NCBI GenBank assembly: GCA_016209605.1
Contig: JACQVS010000209.1
Location: 1-45,028 of the forward strand
DNA from: Planctomycetota bacterium
GTDB taxonomy: Bacteria; Planctomycetota; UBA8108; JACQVS01
DNA: 45,028 bases
Reading direction: 5' to 3'
Shown: positions 17,601-26,032 of the stretch, in pieces
Layout: every line of letters starts with the position of its first letter
Position numbering within the stretch: position 1 is the stretch's first letter
The notes under the pieces: generated by a model
Seen by the model: only the letters and a program-made list of their open reading frames with translations
What the model was told of the DNA's origin: nothing
Databases searched by the model: none
Position numbers and translations under genes: made by a program

Positions 17601-18543
17601 AAGCCACGAGGCCGAAATGCATGGTGCCGCAGGCAGGATCCAAAAGATTGATCTCACAGGCTTTTCGTAAGGTAACTTCCGGGAGTTCTCCTGCAAGCGG
17701 GATCAAGCACTTCAATTTTTCTTGGATCCGGGTTTCTGGATGCATGTGGACCCATAGCCTGCCAAGCGTGTTTTCGACCAACCAGCGGACGATCCAGCGG
17801 GGGGTGAAAATTTGGGTTACAGCGGGAAGGTCCTGGACGCTGAACTTTTGCTTTTCCTTGAAGACCTTCCTGAATGCGCGCGCTTTCTCCTCTTCGCTCC
17901 AGAACTGGTACACCCACCCTATGGTCTCCTCGCTCCCCGGCTGCCAGGCGCCGGCCAGGTCCGGGTGGTTGAGGATGTCGATCACCCTCTTCAGGGCGGC
18001 CGGGCGGGGGAAGAGGCGGCTGGGGAGGTTGTCGGGGTCGAAGAGGACCTTGATCTCCTTGGCGAGCTTGCCGCATTGCCAGAGGAGGAACCGGCGGTAG
18101 GCGATGTCCCGCGGGCCCTCGCCGAGGGGGTTTTGCGGCAAGCTGCCGGCTTCGTGGAGCTTCCGGTCCTCGCCGTGCGCATCCTCCGCGATGTAAAACT
18201 TGAAGGCGTTTGACTCGTGGTGCTTGTCGATGGTGCCGCGGATGAGCTTTCGCGCCTCGAGCATCTTGAAGGCCACCAGGCGGTTCAGGTGGGTGAAGGC
18301 GGCTTCTTTTATGAGCTTCTCCACCGCCTCCGGGCCCCCGAGGCCGGCGGCGGCCTCGTCGGCAAGGAACTTCTCAAGCCGTTTTCTCGTCTCCCTGGCC
18401 TCGGGCAGGGCCTTCAAGGCCGGAAAGCTCCCCGGCGGATCGAAACGGCCATCGGGGCGCTGGCCATAGGTCCCTTCCAGGAGTTCCCGGATCTCCTGCG
18501 TCAGCTCCGCCCGGGCCTCGAGGGTCATCTCATGGAGGTTCAT
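14698..18543 (-). CDS. pglX: BREX-1 adenine-specific DNA methyltransferase PglX
   Basis: 1281 residues. The SAM-binding motif NLLDPACGTMHFG is at about 298-311 and the catalytic NPPY at 531-534 (VVANPPYMSR), marking an N6-adenine methyltransferase. A long C-terminal half with target-recognition features and an acidic linker (about 985-1010, EDGEEASGEESEENGG) follows. In BREX, PglX methylates a non-palindromic site to mark self DNA; the recognition sequence cannot be read from protein alone. The start at 18543 is chosen because AGGAGG lies just upstream; the ATG at 18561 would place that site inside the gene. Its start overlaps the end of a 39-codon small ORF, suggesting coupled translation. 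Confidence 0.95.
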   Translation of the reverse strand: MNLHEMTLEARAELTQEIRELLEGTYGQRPDGRFDPPGSFPALKALPEARETRKRLEKFLADEAAAGLGGPEAVEKLIKEAAFTHLNRLVAFKMLEARKLIRGTIDKHHESNAFKFYIAEDAHGEDRKLHEAGSLPQNPLGEGPRDIAYRRFLLWQCGKLAKEIKVLFDPDNLPSRLFPRPAALKRVIDILNHPDLAGAWQPGSEETIGWVYQFWSEEEKARAFRKVFKEKQKFSVQDLPAVTQIFTPRWIVRWLVENTLGRLWVHMHPETRIQEKLKCLIPLAGELPEVTLRKACEINLLDPACGTMHFGLVAFDLLVEMYREELDNQGIPGWPDKASVASEAEIAPSIIKNNLFGIDIDLRAVQLSALTLYVKAKTFNPKAEIKDSNLACADILLINGERIDEFLSEMKFAVKVHEKVIKSLWSRLKNAGHFGTLLRLEEEILSSVEVEKKAYKDDLEIFKGIKNLGDAYLSGGSFWRSLDEQITSAFQEFARKQEAQGRDAGFFTGEAVKGMKIADIMMGRYDVVVANPPYMSRRNMNPELAEFLERAYPDSKGDLYSAFIDRSSEFLKDGGRLGMITQQSFMFITSYEKLRDKLLDQHAIECMCHVGPRAFEEIVGEKVNTTLFVLRREGEAGRRDGTVGTYFRLVKEPDAEAKRLGFERALARLRGGEVAPPVYRYRQADFDAIPGRPWVYWIMPSLRKLFETLPKLDDISEPRVGLQTGENFRFLRYWWEVGIQNMAFSFAKTAEAEKSGKRWFPYMKGGSFRRWYGNQEYALNWEKNGCEIDNFDCSVIRNPSYYFRRGVTWTDLTSGRFSARLSPGGFIFDVAGSSVFPENVPLVLGVMNSSLSQCILKLINPTVHVQVGDLSRLPIPKKSSRILDTLVEEAIALAKAASEEDERTFDFIAPPDWRNGLDDVVARAKKLADIERAIDEEVYRIYDISPEDRAAIEAELREPASASEDGEEASGEESEENGGDKTLTRKDLATRWIGYAAGIVLGRFLPGAASPSAGERALGRGRFEKKTAAALRDLTDSDGAAVLDPGHADDLAKRVKSALEVIYREDGTEEILAAALGERGGSEERLRNYLEGDFFREHLKIYRKRPVYWLLQSPKKCYGFYLFHERITIDTLPRLLGQEYLQARIQKAQNAIADGRASAAGLKGRAKTEIEKEIERNEDLLLDLEVFEKNLRRVLEARNDRGEPAGWTRELDDGVLINLAPLASLIPAWSREPARCWKDLESGKYDWSHTAMRYWPERVLKKCKANKSYAIAHGRLDAYKV

Positions 18544-18649
18544 GCTCACCCCCTCCTGCAATAAGCTCTTCTTCCAGCATCTGGAAAATCCGGATGATCA
18601 TCACAGCCGGCGGCTTCATGTCCTCAAAAGTCTGGCGCGGGCTGCCCAT
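18530..18649 (-). CDS. 39-codon small ORF between brxC and pglX
   Basis: An ATG two bases after the brxC stop, preceded by GGAG with a 6-base gap (the site lies in the last brxC codons). It encodes 39 residues: MGSPRQTFEDMKPPAV, a short hydrophobic amphipathic stretch (MIIRIFQMLEEELIA), then GGGEHEPP. Its TGA overlaps the pglX start by 14 bases. The exact fit between two essential BREX genes, with its own ribosome site, argues for translation, either as a small protein or as a relay coupling pglX translation to brxC. No family is recognised, and chance cannot be excluded at this length. Confidence 0.5.
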   Translation of the reverse strand: MGSPRQTFEDMKPPAVMIIRIFQMLEEELIAGGGEHEPP

Positions 18650-18651
18650 GG

Positions 18652-21600
18652 CTACTCCAGGAGGATCCTCGCCCCCTCGGCAAGGAGTTTGTCGAGGTGC
18701 TCCCTGAGCTTCTTCAAGCCCTCCTCCAGCTCCTCTGGGCTGGCGATGGCTCCCCGGAAGAACTCGGCGATGCGGACGCGCTCGGTGCGCTTTTCCTTGA
18801 CCTCGGGTGGTGTCACGAGGTCGAAGATCCGCTGGCGCACGATGCGCTCGAGCTCGCAGAGAGCCGCGCGGTCCGATTCCATCTCGCTCAGGGTGGAGTT
18901 GCACCGGCGGCACTGGGTGGAGGTGCCGTCCCAGGTCACCTCGCCGCAAGCGCGGTGGACCAGGGGCTTGAGGACCTCCTCCGCCGTCTCCTTCGGGAAG
19001 GCGCCGAACTCCGGCAGGCCGCGAATTCGCTCGGTGGCTTTCTCGTAGGCTCCCTTTCTTTCCTCATGGGCTTTCTGGTAGAGCCCGGAGTAGGCGGCCC
19101 GGATCTCCTGGGCCAGTCCGCCGGCATTTTCCACCTCGGCCTGGAGCTTTTCGGCCTGCAGCAAGGCCCCCAGCTCCCTGGCCTTGGGCTCCAGGGTCCG
19201 GCCTTCCCCATGGGAGGCGAGAACCGGCCAGATCCTCTCCAGGACGAGTCGAGCGTCGAGGATCTTTTCCAGCCCCCCGCCCTCGAGGATTTCCTTGATC
19301 CTCCGCACACCATCCCGGCTGGCCTTGAAGGTTTTTCCCTCGCCGGCAAGGATGCGAACGCAGTCATCGGAGGCGCCTCCGAGGACGCCATCGATGGACT
19401 CCCGGTAGTCTTCGAGCATCCCGAGGAAGGGAAGCCGGTTGGCGCGGGCGGCGGCTTCCAGGGGCAAAAGGAGCTTTTCCTCCTCCAGGGCGAGTTTTTT
19501 GAATGCGGCGGCAATGGCCCCCTCCTCGACGTCCACCTCCTCGCCGATGAGCTCCTCGAGCTGCTTGACGGCGCTCGTCAAGGTCTTCAGGTCAACCGAC
19601 TCCCGCGGCGCAAAGGAGGCGGCGCGGAAGGAAACGTTACTCGTGAATGGCGGCCGGCACAGGGGGTCCTGATGGTTCCGGAAGCGCCTTCCCTGGTGGG
19701 TGACCTCGATGGACCCGGCCCGGAGCAGGACCGCGAGGACGAGGCGCAGGATGTCGAGGTCCCAGCCGTAGCCCAGGCCGCGGAACTGCTGCTCGAGAAT
19801 CTTCCCGGTCACCTTGTTGCCGTAGGAGTGCTCGCGGCGGAGGTATTCGAGGATCTCCCGGGCAATCTCGGCCTGGGGATTGGGGACGAGCTTGTTCCCC
19901 TGCTGAACGATCAGGTTGAGGCCCTTCTCGCCGGCATAGAGGACCTGGGGCAGTCCGTTCAAATTGGCGGCCTTGAGGACTTCCTCGGCCTCGTTGCCAT
20001 CGAGGTGGCGCGCCCCCAGCTCCAGCTTGGGGTAAAGCTGGGGCACCAGGTAGTCAAAGAAGTTCTTGAAAATCTCCTCCAGGGTCTTTCCGAGCCCTGA
20101 GCCATCCTTGGCGACCCCCCGGAAGAATCCCTGACCACTCTGGAGGGCCTCGGTGCACTTCTCGCGGAGGCGCTTCTTGGAGCGGTCCTCCTCGACCTTT
20201 TCGTTTTGAAGGCAAGCGCTGTCCTCGTGGCTGAGCTGCTCCTTGGCGCGGAGTTCCTCGTACTTCGAGATCATCTTCCGCGAGGCGTGCACCTCCTCGA
20301 TCAACCGGTCGAGTTCGGTGTTCAAGGGGAAGACCCAGAAGCCTTGATCTCGGTTGGATTCCTGGTTGGAATCGGTTCGGATCTCTTCCCGGCGCTTTTT
20401 GAACTCCTCCGCTTCATCCTCAGCGACCACGAGAGCAAGGGGCACCTGGCCCTCGTCGCCCACGGGGGCTCCATCGACCGTGATGCCGACGCGGAAGTTT
20501 TTCAAGTCCTTGTAGCGGTAGATCTTCAGAGAGGATTCGGAAAAGATGGAACCGAGGATTTCGCGGCTGATTTCGTTCCGTTCGCGGGGCCGGGGGCCGC
20601 GGAAGCCGTTTCGTTCGGTGTCCCACTGCTTTTCCTTGGCGCTCTGAAGCTTCCAGCCGTTTTCAGACTGGCGGATGAATTGCGCGACCCTCAGCCTTTC
20701 AATGGCCCGCTCGACCGCCGGCTTCGAGACCGGCTTTTCGACCTCCTCCACCAGGCATGCCGCCAGGTTGGATTCAGTGCGGGGGAGGTCGTGGACGTAT
20801 TCCAGCAGGCAAATGGCCTTGGCCACGCGGGCGGCCATGCCTCCGTCGGCAGGATCATTTTTAAAGCTCTGCATGACATCGCTGATGTCCTTCTGCCGCT
20901 CGCTGGGCAGGTTGCCTTCAACCAGCTCGTAAATCTGGTCGAGGGACACCAGCGCCCCCACCGTCTTTTCCCCCATGGCGGTGCGCTCGGAGACGAGCAT
21001 CTCGTAGGCCTGCTTGATGATGGTGCGGTTGCTCCCCCCGAGGTGCTTCGTGGCGCCGGGCTGGAGCCGGATGCCGCTCATGATGTCAATGGAGAGTTCG
21101 ATGAAGTGGGGCGGGTAGGGATAGAATTGGATAAAGTCTTCCGCGGACACTTCCGCGCGCCGGCTGCTGCGCTCGAGGCGCAGCGAGGCGTTGAGCTGCC
21201 CTTGATGGCGGCTGAAGATCTCCTGGAGTACCGGCCTGGCGGCTGTTTTCTTGGTCAAGACCCTCCTCGTCGCCACCTCGCTGATGTCGGCCGGGGCGAG
21301 GTCGATGTGATACTTGAAGCTGTCGTGGAGCTTGGCCAGCTCCACCCGGTAAGAGCCGATGGCGGCGACCACTTCCTCGAGCTTCTCTTGGGCGGTGACG
21401 ATGATCCACACCGGAGCCGGGGTCTCCTTCTTCTTGAGCCGGTTCTTCCCCTCCTTGCCGAACTCCCGGACGATGGCCTGGAGGTCGAGGATCTTGTCGG
21501 CGCTCCGCGAGACGTACTGGCCAACCTCGTCGATGATGAAGGCGATGGCCTTTCCGGGCTGGCGCAGCGCCGCCAGCTCGAAGGTGCGCTGGGCCAGCTT

Positions 21601-22332
21601 GGCGACGGTGATATCGGCGCCGCGATGCAAGGACTTGGCCCAGGAGTCCGGGGAGGGGTAGGTGGCGGGGTCCAGCTTGTGGAGGAGTGTGCTGGCGCGG
21701 GACATCTTCTGCGCCCCTCTCCGGACCTCTCTCCACTCGCCGTACTCCCGGATGGACAGCTCCATGAATTTCCTTAGTTTGCCTTCCTTTTCCAGCTCGA
21801 TTTCCAGCTCCGCCACGTCGTAGTCCTCGGCGTAGTCCAGCTCCCGGAGGAGCACGGTGTAGAGGATCTCGGCCATCTTCTCGGTGGTCTTCCGGACGGC
21901 GCGGTCCACCGAGACATCGAACATGATGACCTCGGTGGGAATGCGGGCGCTCAGGAAATCGATCAGCTCGGAGAGCCGCTTGTCGCCAAGCTGCTTTTTC
22001 AAGAGCTCCGCCGACCGGTGGCCGAGAACCGCGCGGTTCGAGAGCATGTAGCCCAGGTTCTTGGCGAAAGAGGACTTTCCCGAGCCGAAGAATCCCGAGA
22101 TCCACACCCCGCTCCCCTCGTGGGGCTCGGAAATCGCATCGGCCATGGCCTTGAGGAGGGTCTGATACTGAGAACGGATGCGGTCGGTGGCCACGTACTC
22201 GGTGATTTCGGTGTAGACCGACTGTTCCTCCACCTGATCGAGCTTGATGATCTCTTCAATGGGCTTTGAGAGGTCGCGCTCCAGGAGGTCGCGGATGGTT
22301 TTAAGTTGAGGTGCAGAAGGCGCATTAACCAT
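18652..22332 (-). CDS. brxC: BREX-1 P-loop ATPase BrxC
   Basis: 1226 residues. Near the N-terminus, ISGFFGSGKSSFAKNLGYML (Walker A at about 80-88) identifies the BrxC/PglY ATPase. AFIIDEVGQYVSR further on is the Walker B/sensor region. The long helical C-terminal half includes a possible CxxC pair (CGEVTWDGTSTQCRRC) that could bind zinc. BrxC is essential for both methylation and restriction in characterised BREX-1 systems. The start at 22332 is favoured over 22365 because its ATGGTTAA overlaps the brxB stop by 8 bases, a classic coupling arrangement; the upstream alternative would overlap by 41. Confidence 0.95.
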   Translation of the reverse strand: MVNAPSAPQLKTIRDLLERDLSKPIEEIIKLDQVEEQSVYTEITEYVATDRIRSQYQTLLKAMADAISEPHEGSGVWISGFFGSGKSSFAKNLGYMLSNRAVLGHRSAELLKKQLGDKRLSELIDFLSARIPTEVIMFDVSVDRAVRKTTEKMAEILYTVLLRELDYAEDYDVAELEIELEKEGKLRKFMELSIREYGEWREVRRGAQKMSRASTLLHKLDPATYPSPDSWAKSLHRGADITVAKLAQRTFELAALRQPGKAIAFIIDEVGQYVSRSADKILDLQAIVREFGKEGKNRLKKKETPAPVWIIVTAQEKLEEVVAAIGSYRVELAKLHDSFKYHIDLAPADISEVATRRVLTKKTAARPVLQEIFSRHQGQLNASLRLERSSRRAEVSAEDFIQFYPYPPHFIELSIDIMSGIRLQPGATKHLGGSNRTIIKQAYEMLVSERTAMGEKTVGALVSLDQIYELVEGNLPSERQKDISDVMQSFKNDPADGGMAARVAKAICLLEYVHDLPRTESNLAACLVEEVEKPVSKPAVERAIERLRVAQFIRQSENGWKLQSAKEKQWDTERNGFRGPRPRERNEISREILGSIFSESSLKIYRYKDLKNFRVGITVDGAPVGDEGQVPLALVVAEDEAEEFKKRREEIRTDSNQESNRDQGFWVFPLNTELDRLIEEVHASRKMISKYEELRAKEQLSHEDSACLQNEKVEEDRSKKRLREKCTEALQSGQGFFRGVAKDGSGLGKTLEEIFKNFFDYLVPQLYPKLELGARHLDGNEAEEVLKAANLNGLPQVLYAGEKGLNLIVQQGNKLVPNPQAEIAREILEYLRREHSYGNKVTGKILEQQFRGLGYGWDLDILRLVLAVLLRAGSIEVTHQGRRFRNHQDPLCRPPFTSNVSFRAASFAPRESVDLKTLTSAVKQLEELIGEEVDVEEGAIAAAFKKLALEEEKLLLPLEAAARANRLPFLGMLEDYRESIDGVLGGASDDCVRILAGEGKTFKASRDGVRRIKEILEGGGLEKILDARLVLERIWPVLASHGEGRTLEPKARELGALLQAEKLQAEVENAGGLAQEIRAAYSGLYQKAHEERKGAYEKATERIRGLPEFGAFPKETAEEVLKPLVHRACGEVTWDGTSTQCRRCNSTLSEMESDRAALCELERIVRQRIFDLVTPPEVKEKRTERVRIAEFFRGAIASPEELEEGLKKLREHLDKLLAEGARILLE

Positions 22333-22906
22333 AAATCTTGACGCGGTAGTTGCCCATGGGCTCACGGTCCTTGAGGTCCATGAACCGGAGGCCGTGGGTT
22401 CCTTCCTTGCTGCCGGGGTAAAAAAGGATCGTCAGGACGCGGGTTTTCCCCTTCATTTCATCGAGAAGCTTCGAGATGGCGTAGCCCGCGGGGGCCAGGG
22501 CGGCGGCGCGCTTGAGGAAGACAATGTGTCGTGCCGGATCGAGGATCTTGAGCCTTTCTTCGAGAAGGACCGGAAGCGGACGGAAGTGACGGTCCGAGAG
22601 GTACAGGTGGAGCTGCTCCTCGGCTGCCTCGAAGCCGCGCAGGCGCTCCAGTTCCACGAGGGCCTCGATGCCCTCCGACTCCTCCACCGACTTCCAAAGG
22701 AGCTCGGCCAGGGAGATGAACGCCACCTCCCTACCGGCGCTTTGCAGGCGGGCGGCAAGAAGGGTTATTTGCCGCCGTAGCTCCCACTCCTCCTTGGGAT
22801 CGTAGAGAAGGATGGCGAAGGGGAGGTCGTGGTAGGAGCTGATCCGGGGCGGGGCTGCCTTGAGGTCCGCTTCCAGGCACTCAATCCACTGCGCCAGCGA
22901 GGACAT
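22325..22906 (-). CDS. brxB: BREX-1 protein BrxB (DUF1788)
   Basis: 193 residues, the usual size for BrxB, a DUF1788 protein. Features are the N-terminal YHDLPFAILLYDPKEEWELRRQI and the C-terminal TRVLTILFYPGSKEGTHGLRFMDLKDREPMGNYRVKIYG, a strongly conserved BrxB ending. No catalytic motif is known; it is required for BREX function and probably forms part of the methylation/restriction complex. It overlaps brxA by 26 bases at its start and brxC by 8 at its stop, so brxA-brxB-brxC form a tightly coupled unit. Confidence 0.92.
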   Translation of the reverse strand: MSSLAQWIECLEADLKAAPPRISSYHDLPFAILLYDPKEEWELRRQITLLAARLQSAGREVAFISLAELLWKSVEESEGIEALVELERLRGFEAAEEQLHLYLSDRHFRPLPVLLEERLKILDPARHIVFLKRAAALAPAGYAISKLLDEMKGKTRVLTILFYPGSKEGTHGLRFMDLKDREPMGNYRVKIYG

Positions 22907-23681
22907 TGGCGTACTCCTTGCGGGATGCGGCCGGAAAGTGGATGCGCACCATGGAGCCGGCGGCCTGGAACTCGAGGAAGTGTCTCTGGTGGGCCTCGAA
23001 AAAGCTCCGTTCGACGGATCGTTTGTCGAGGAGGAAGAAGGACCATTCCCGGGCGTTGAGGAGGCCTTGCCCCGAAAGGCCCTGGAAGTGGAGGTCGAAG
23101 GCGATGAAGCTGAAGGCGCCCGTGGGAAGATACGGCGGGGCGATGGATTTTTTTACCCGGCCCTTGAGCAGGCCGAAGTCGCGCAGCGTCGAGAGGATGC
23201 CGCGGGCGATCCGGCGCAAGGTGGGCTCGGACCATATGCCCGCCGTTTTCCCCTCGCGGACGTAGCTGCTCAATTGCCCCTGCAAACCATCCACCGTCAT
23301 TTCCATTTTTCCGGATTTGTAGGCGGGAAGGACGTAATCGAGGACGACGTCCTGGAGGAGCAAGTCGGCGTGGAGGGTGTAGTAGTAGAGGATTTTGTCC
23401 AGGCCTTTGGTGCGGAAGGACTGCTTCAGAAGGCTGGATAGGCTCTGGATCAGGTCCTCCGACACCAGGTACCGCTTCCGGAATGCAACTAGCATTTCGT
23501 CGACCCTCGCCCGGGAGCCTTTCCCGAGGAGGTTTTCTTGGCGGAAGCGCCGGAGGTTTTCCTCCATGAAGAGATCCTTCCGCCACAGGGAGAGGAAGAT
23601 GGAGGTGTCTTCCAGCAAGGCGCCGGCCTTGATGATCTGGCTGGAATACAGCCGGATCTCCTCTTTCACCAGCATAGGCAT
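22881..23681 (-). CDS. brxA: BREX-1 protein BrxA (DUF1819)
   Basis: 266 residues of the DUF1819/BrxA family, with KAGALLEDTSIFLSLW near the N-terminus, followed by RVDEMLVAFRKRYL and a helical body; the C-terminal third contains FSFIAFDLHFQ. Published BrxA is a small helical DNA-binding protein. It is the first gene of the minus-strand BREX operon. GAGAAAG lies upstream of the ATG at 23681; a second ATG two codons on is also possible. The 113-base gap to the divergent ATPase gene must hold the BREX promoter, but I see no convincing -35/-10 pair in the leftward direction. Confidence 0.92.
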   Translation of the reverse strand: MPMLVKEEIRLYSSQIIKAGALLEDTSIFLSLWRKDLFMEENLRRFRQENLLGKGSRARVDEMLVAFRKRYLVSEDLIQSLSSLLKQSFRTKGLDKILYYYTLHADLLLQDVVLDYVLPAYKSGKMEMTVDGLQGQLSSYVREGKTAGIWSEPTLRRIARGILSTLRDFGLLKGRVKKSIAPPYLPTGAFSFIAFDLHFQGLSGQGLLNAREWSFFLLDKRSVERSFFEAHQRHFLEFQAAGSMVRIHFPAASRKEYANVLAGAVD

Positions 23682-23740
23682 TCGCGCTTTCTCGCTTTTT
23701 ATTTTTGACGCACCGGCCTAATTTTTGAAGCTACCACCAC

Positions 23741-23783
23741 TTGACACTATCATGGTCATAATCGACAATTCAACAATAATTGT
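23741..23783 (+). promoter_or_regulatory. Promoter and inverted repeat upstream of the ATPase gene
   Basis: TTGACA (23741-23746), 17 bases, then GACAAT (23764-23769). An inverted repeat ACAATT...AATTGT (23765-23770 and 23778-23783) overlaps the -10 region and start site, as an operator would. The GAGGTG ribosome site for the gene at 23795 follows. This is the divergent control region shared with the BREX operon. Confidence 0.5.
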
Positions 23784-23794
23784 GAGGTGCAAAT

Positions 23795-25090
23795 ATGATA
23801 ACTAAAATCGAGGTGGGCGGCTATCGGCTCTTGGACGGCTTTGTTGCCGATTTCCGACCCCTGACGGTGGTCATTGGGGCGAACGCCGTCGGCAAGAGTA
23901 CTCTCCTGGACTGCCTGCAGTGTGTTTCACAATGCGTGGAGCATCCGTTGGGCACAGTTCTGGGCTGGCATTGGGGTATGGTTTCTATTCTCAATGCGGC
24001 AGAACCAGAACGTAAGCTGACGTGGAAAGTGTCGTTCAGGAAGCCGGATTCCCCAGGGTGGATTCAATTGCCCATAGAAGACGCAGGATCCATGCTATAC
24101 GAGGTCGTTCTGCAAGCCGACCCGCAGGGACAAGCATCGGCTCAATACGAGGTTCTGAAGCGGGCTGAGCCGCTACCCGGATATTCGGAAGCGTTCAAGT
24201 ACCTCGAAGCCACACCCTTCCGGCGAAGCATTTATGATCGACGATCTCACCAGCTGGTGCCATTTGACGAAGCAGTGCCTCAACCCAACACGGTGAGCGA
24301 GACTGGCGGAGGGCTTCCGACAAACAACAAGGCTCTCCCGGCCCAGGCGCAAGAACCGACACTAATGCTGTCGCAGATTCGTTTTTTCAATGAATTCCCA
24401 ATTCCGTCGGCCGCGCGTTTCTTGCTGGCTAGCATGGCATTCTATCCCGGCTTTGATGTTACGAGATTTTCTGCTCTTCGCACCAAAGCGGCGGAGATCC
24501 GGCCTATTGCAATCTTGGTTCCAAATGGCGAGAACTTGGGCACAGTTCTTCACGAGATGTTGACGCGTTACGATTTTCGGGACGCGGCAAATGATCTTCG
24601 CATGTTCCTGAAAGCAGCGTATCCCTCGTTTGAGGAAATCCATGTGGATACAACGTTCGGAACGCCTCCACAGGTTTTGGTCAGGATGCGTGAGAAGGGA
24701 ATGCAACGCTCGATGGAGCTCTGGGAGCTTTCAGACGGGATGTTGCGATTTCTGTGTTTGGCAACGGCTCTGTTGAGCCCCTTGTTGCCGCCGCTCATTG
24801 CCATCGATGAGCCCGAAGTTGGTTTGCATCCGCGTTTACTCCCGATTGTTGCCGACATGGTTAAGACGGCGTCGGAACGAACACAGGTTCTTGTCACCAC
24901 GCACAGCCCGGACTTTCTAAACCGTTTCGACATTGCAGACGTAGCTGTTATGTCGCGTGCTGGTGATAAGCCCAGGGCCAGTTGGCATCGCCCTGCGGAT
25001 CGTAAGACGCTCATCCAAATGCTCAAGGCTGTTGAAGGCGAAACCTTGGGCGACCTTCACCGGTCTGGGGAATTGGAGGCGATCGGATGA
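23795..25090 (+). CDS. AAA15/21-type SMC-like ATPase, probable defence protein
   Basis: 431 residues. Walker A GANAVGKST (28-36) follows a beta-strand start (ITKIEVGGYRLLDGF). An ABC-like signature LSDGMLRFL lies at 312-320, Walker B LIAIDEPEVGLHP at 334-346 and the switch histidine TTHSPDF at 368-374. This is the compact ABC-type ATPase found with OLD, RloA/RloB, Septu-like and similar defence pairs. Its stop overlaps the next start (ATGA), so ATPase and TOPRIM-like partner are co-translated. It sits back to back with BREX. The likely role is DNA-damage or phage sensing that drives the partner nuclease; the exact system is not identifiable. Confidence 0.8.
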   Translation: MITKIEVGGYRLLDGFVADFRPLTVVIGANAVGKSTLLDCLQCVSQCVEHPLGTVLGWHWGMVSILNAAEPERKLTWKVSFRKPDSPGWIQLPIEDAGSMLYEVVLQADPQGQASAQYEVLKRAEPLPGYSEAFKYLEATPFRRSIYDRRSHQLVPFDEAVPQPNTVSETGGGLPTNNKALPAQAQEPTLMLSQIRFFNEFPIPSAARFLLASMAFYPGFDVTRFSALRTKAAEIRPIAILVPNGENLGTVLHEMLTRYDFRDAANDLRMFLKAAYPSFEEIHVDTTFGTPPQVLVRMREKGMQRSMELWELSDGMLRFLCLATALLSPLLPPLIAIDEPEVGLHPRLLPIVADMVKTASERTQVLVTTHSPDFLNRFDIADVAVMSRAGDKPRASWHRPADRKTLIQMLKAVEGETLGDLHRSGELEAIG

Positions 25091-25779
25091 AAGTGTGGGT
25101 TTTTGTTGAAGACGAATCCGATCGTATCGCCTTATATACTCTATGGGCGAAATGGCTGGCCGCCTTGGGCCAATCTGGATGGGGTATCCATGTGATCCCG
25201 TTAGATGATAAGTCGCGCTATTTCAGAAAGATCGGCCATAGGGCCGCGGAGAAACTGGCAAACAGTGATCGCGACCTTGTCCTAGGGCTCCCTGACCTCT
25301 ACCCCAACAGCGAATACGCGAATACCAAGTTCAGACACCAAGACCTTACTTAACTGAAGAAGGTTCAGGTCGGCCTAGTTGAGCGTGCTCTTTATGATGT
25401 ATACCTCTTCTCCCCAGCGCAAATTAAATCGGCGGTTGAGCGTTTTCTCCCGACGGCATTCAAGCATGACGTGGAGATGTTACTATTGGCTGCAAAGGAA
25501 GAACTCCAGACAGTCTTGGGCACTAAGGACAAACTCGGGAATTGGCGCCATCCGGTTGAAGATCAGAACCAGGTAAAGCCACCAAAGTATGCTGTTGAGG
25601 AGTTATTTCAATCCAAAAAGGGAAGGAAATACAGGGATACAGTCCATGCAAAGGCTGTTTTGGAGAAAGTTACCGACGTAAGAAGATTGCTCTTTGGCAA
25701 CGGCGGGCAGCCTCAGTGTCCTGTTTTCAAGGAAATGATTGATTGGATATCAGAAAGAACAGGAGTGCCCGCCTACTAG
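25087..25779 (+). pseudogene. TOPRIM-like (DUF4276/RloB-type) partner, interrupted by in-frame TAA
   Basis: Begins in the ATGA overlap with the ATPase. The N-terminus MKVWVFVEDESDRIAL resembles the glutamate motif of TOPRIM-type DUF4276/RloB proteins, followed by RDLVLGLPDLYP where acidic metal ligands are expected. A TAA at 25351-25353 stops translation after 88 codons. The same frame then continues open for about 140 codons (LKKVQVGLVERAL, FLPTAFKHDVEMLLLAAKEEL, CPVFKEMIDWISERTGVPAY), which is clearly the C-terminal half. Total about 230 residues would be a normal length. One nonsense change, real or a sequencing error, accounts for the break. If real, the two-gene module is probably inactive. 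Confidence 0.75.
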
Positions 25780-25977
25780 CGAGGTAGGAGCCGGGTCGGG
25801 ACCGCCCAGGAACAACCATTCCATAATCTGGGGTAGCTCTCATCTGACTGTCAATGCATCCGGTCCGTTTACTCAGGTCTCCCGGTGTTTAGCCTCGGAG
25901 CTTCCGCCGGCGGCCTCCCGGTAGCCGGCAGGCTCAATGCCAGCGCGGCTGGCCTCCAGAAAAGGGCGCAAAAACAT

Positions 25978-26026
25978 TTGACAGCCTAAAACATCGGTTT
26001 AAAATATTTGTTTGAAACCAATGTTT
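25978..26026 (+). promoter_or_regulatory. cecR-like promoter and TetR operator
   Basis: TTGACA (25978-25983), 16 bases, TAAAAT (26000-26005). A long inverted repeat AAACATCGGTTT (25989-26000) and AAACCAATGTTT (26015-26026) matches at 11 of 12 positions with 14 bases between. It covers the -10 box and start site, the classic position for TetR autorepression. Confidence 0.75.
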
Positions 26027-26032
26027 AAAACC

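Noticed and set aside
8135..23681. Assignment as DISARM, Pgl (BREX type 2) or a conventional type I restriction system
   Set aside because: BrxA, BrxB and BrxL are all present with PglX and PglZ, and no HsdR, PglW or DrmA/B genes occur, which fits BREX type 1.
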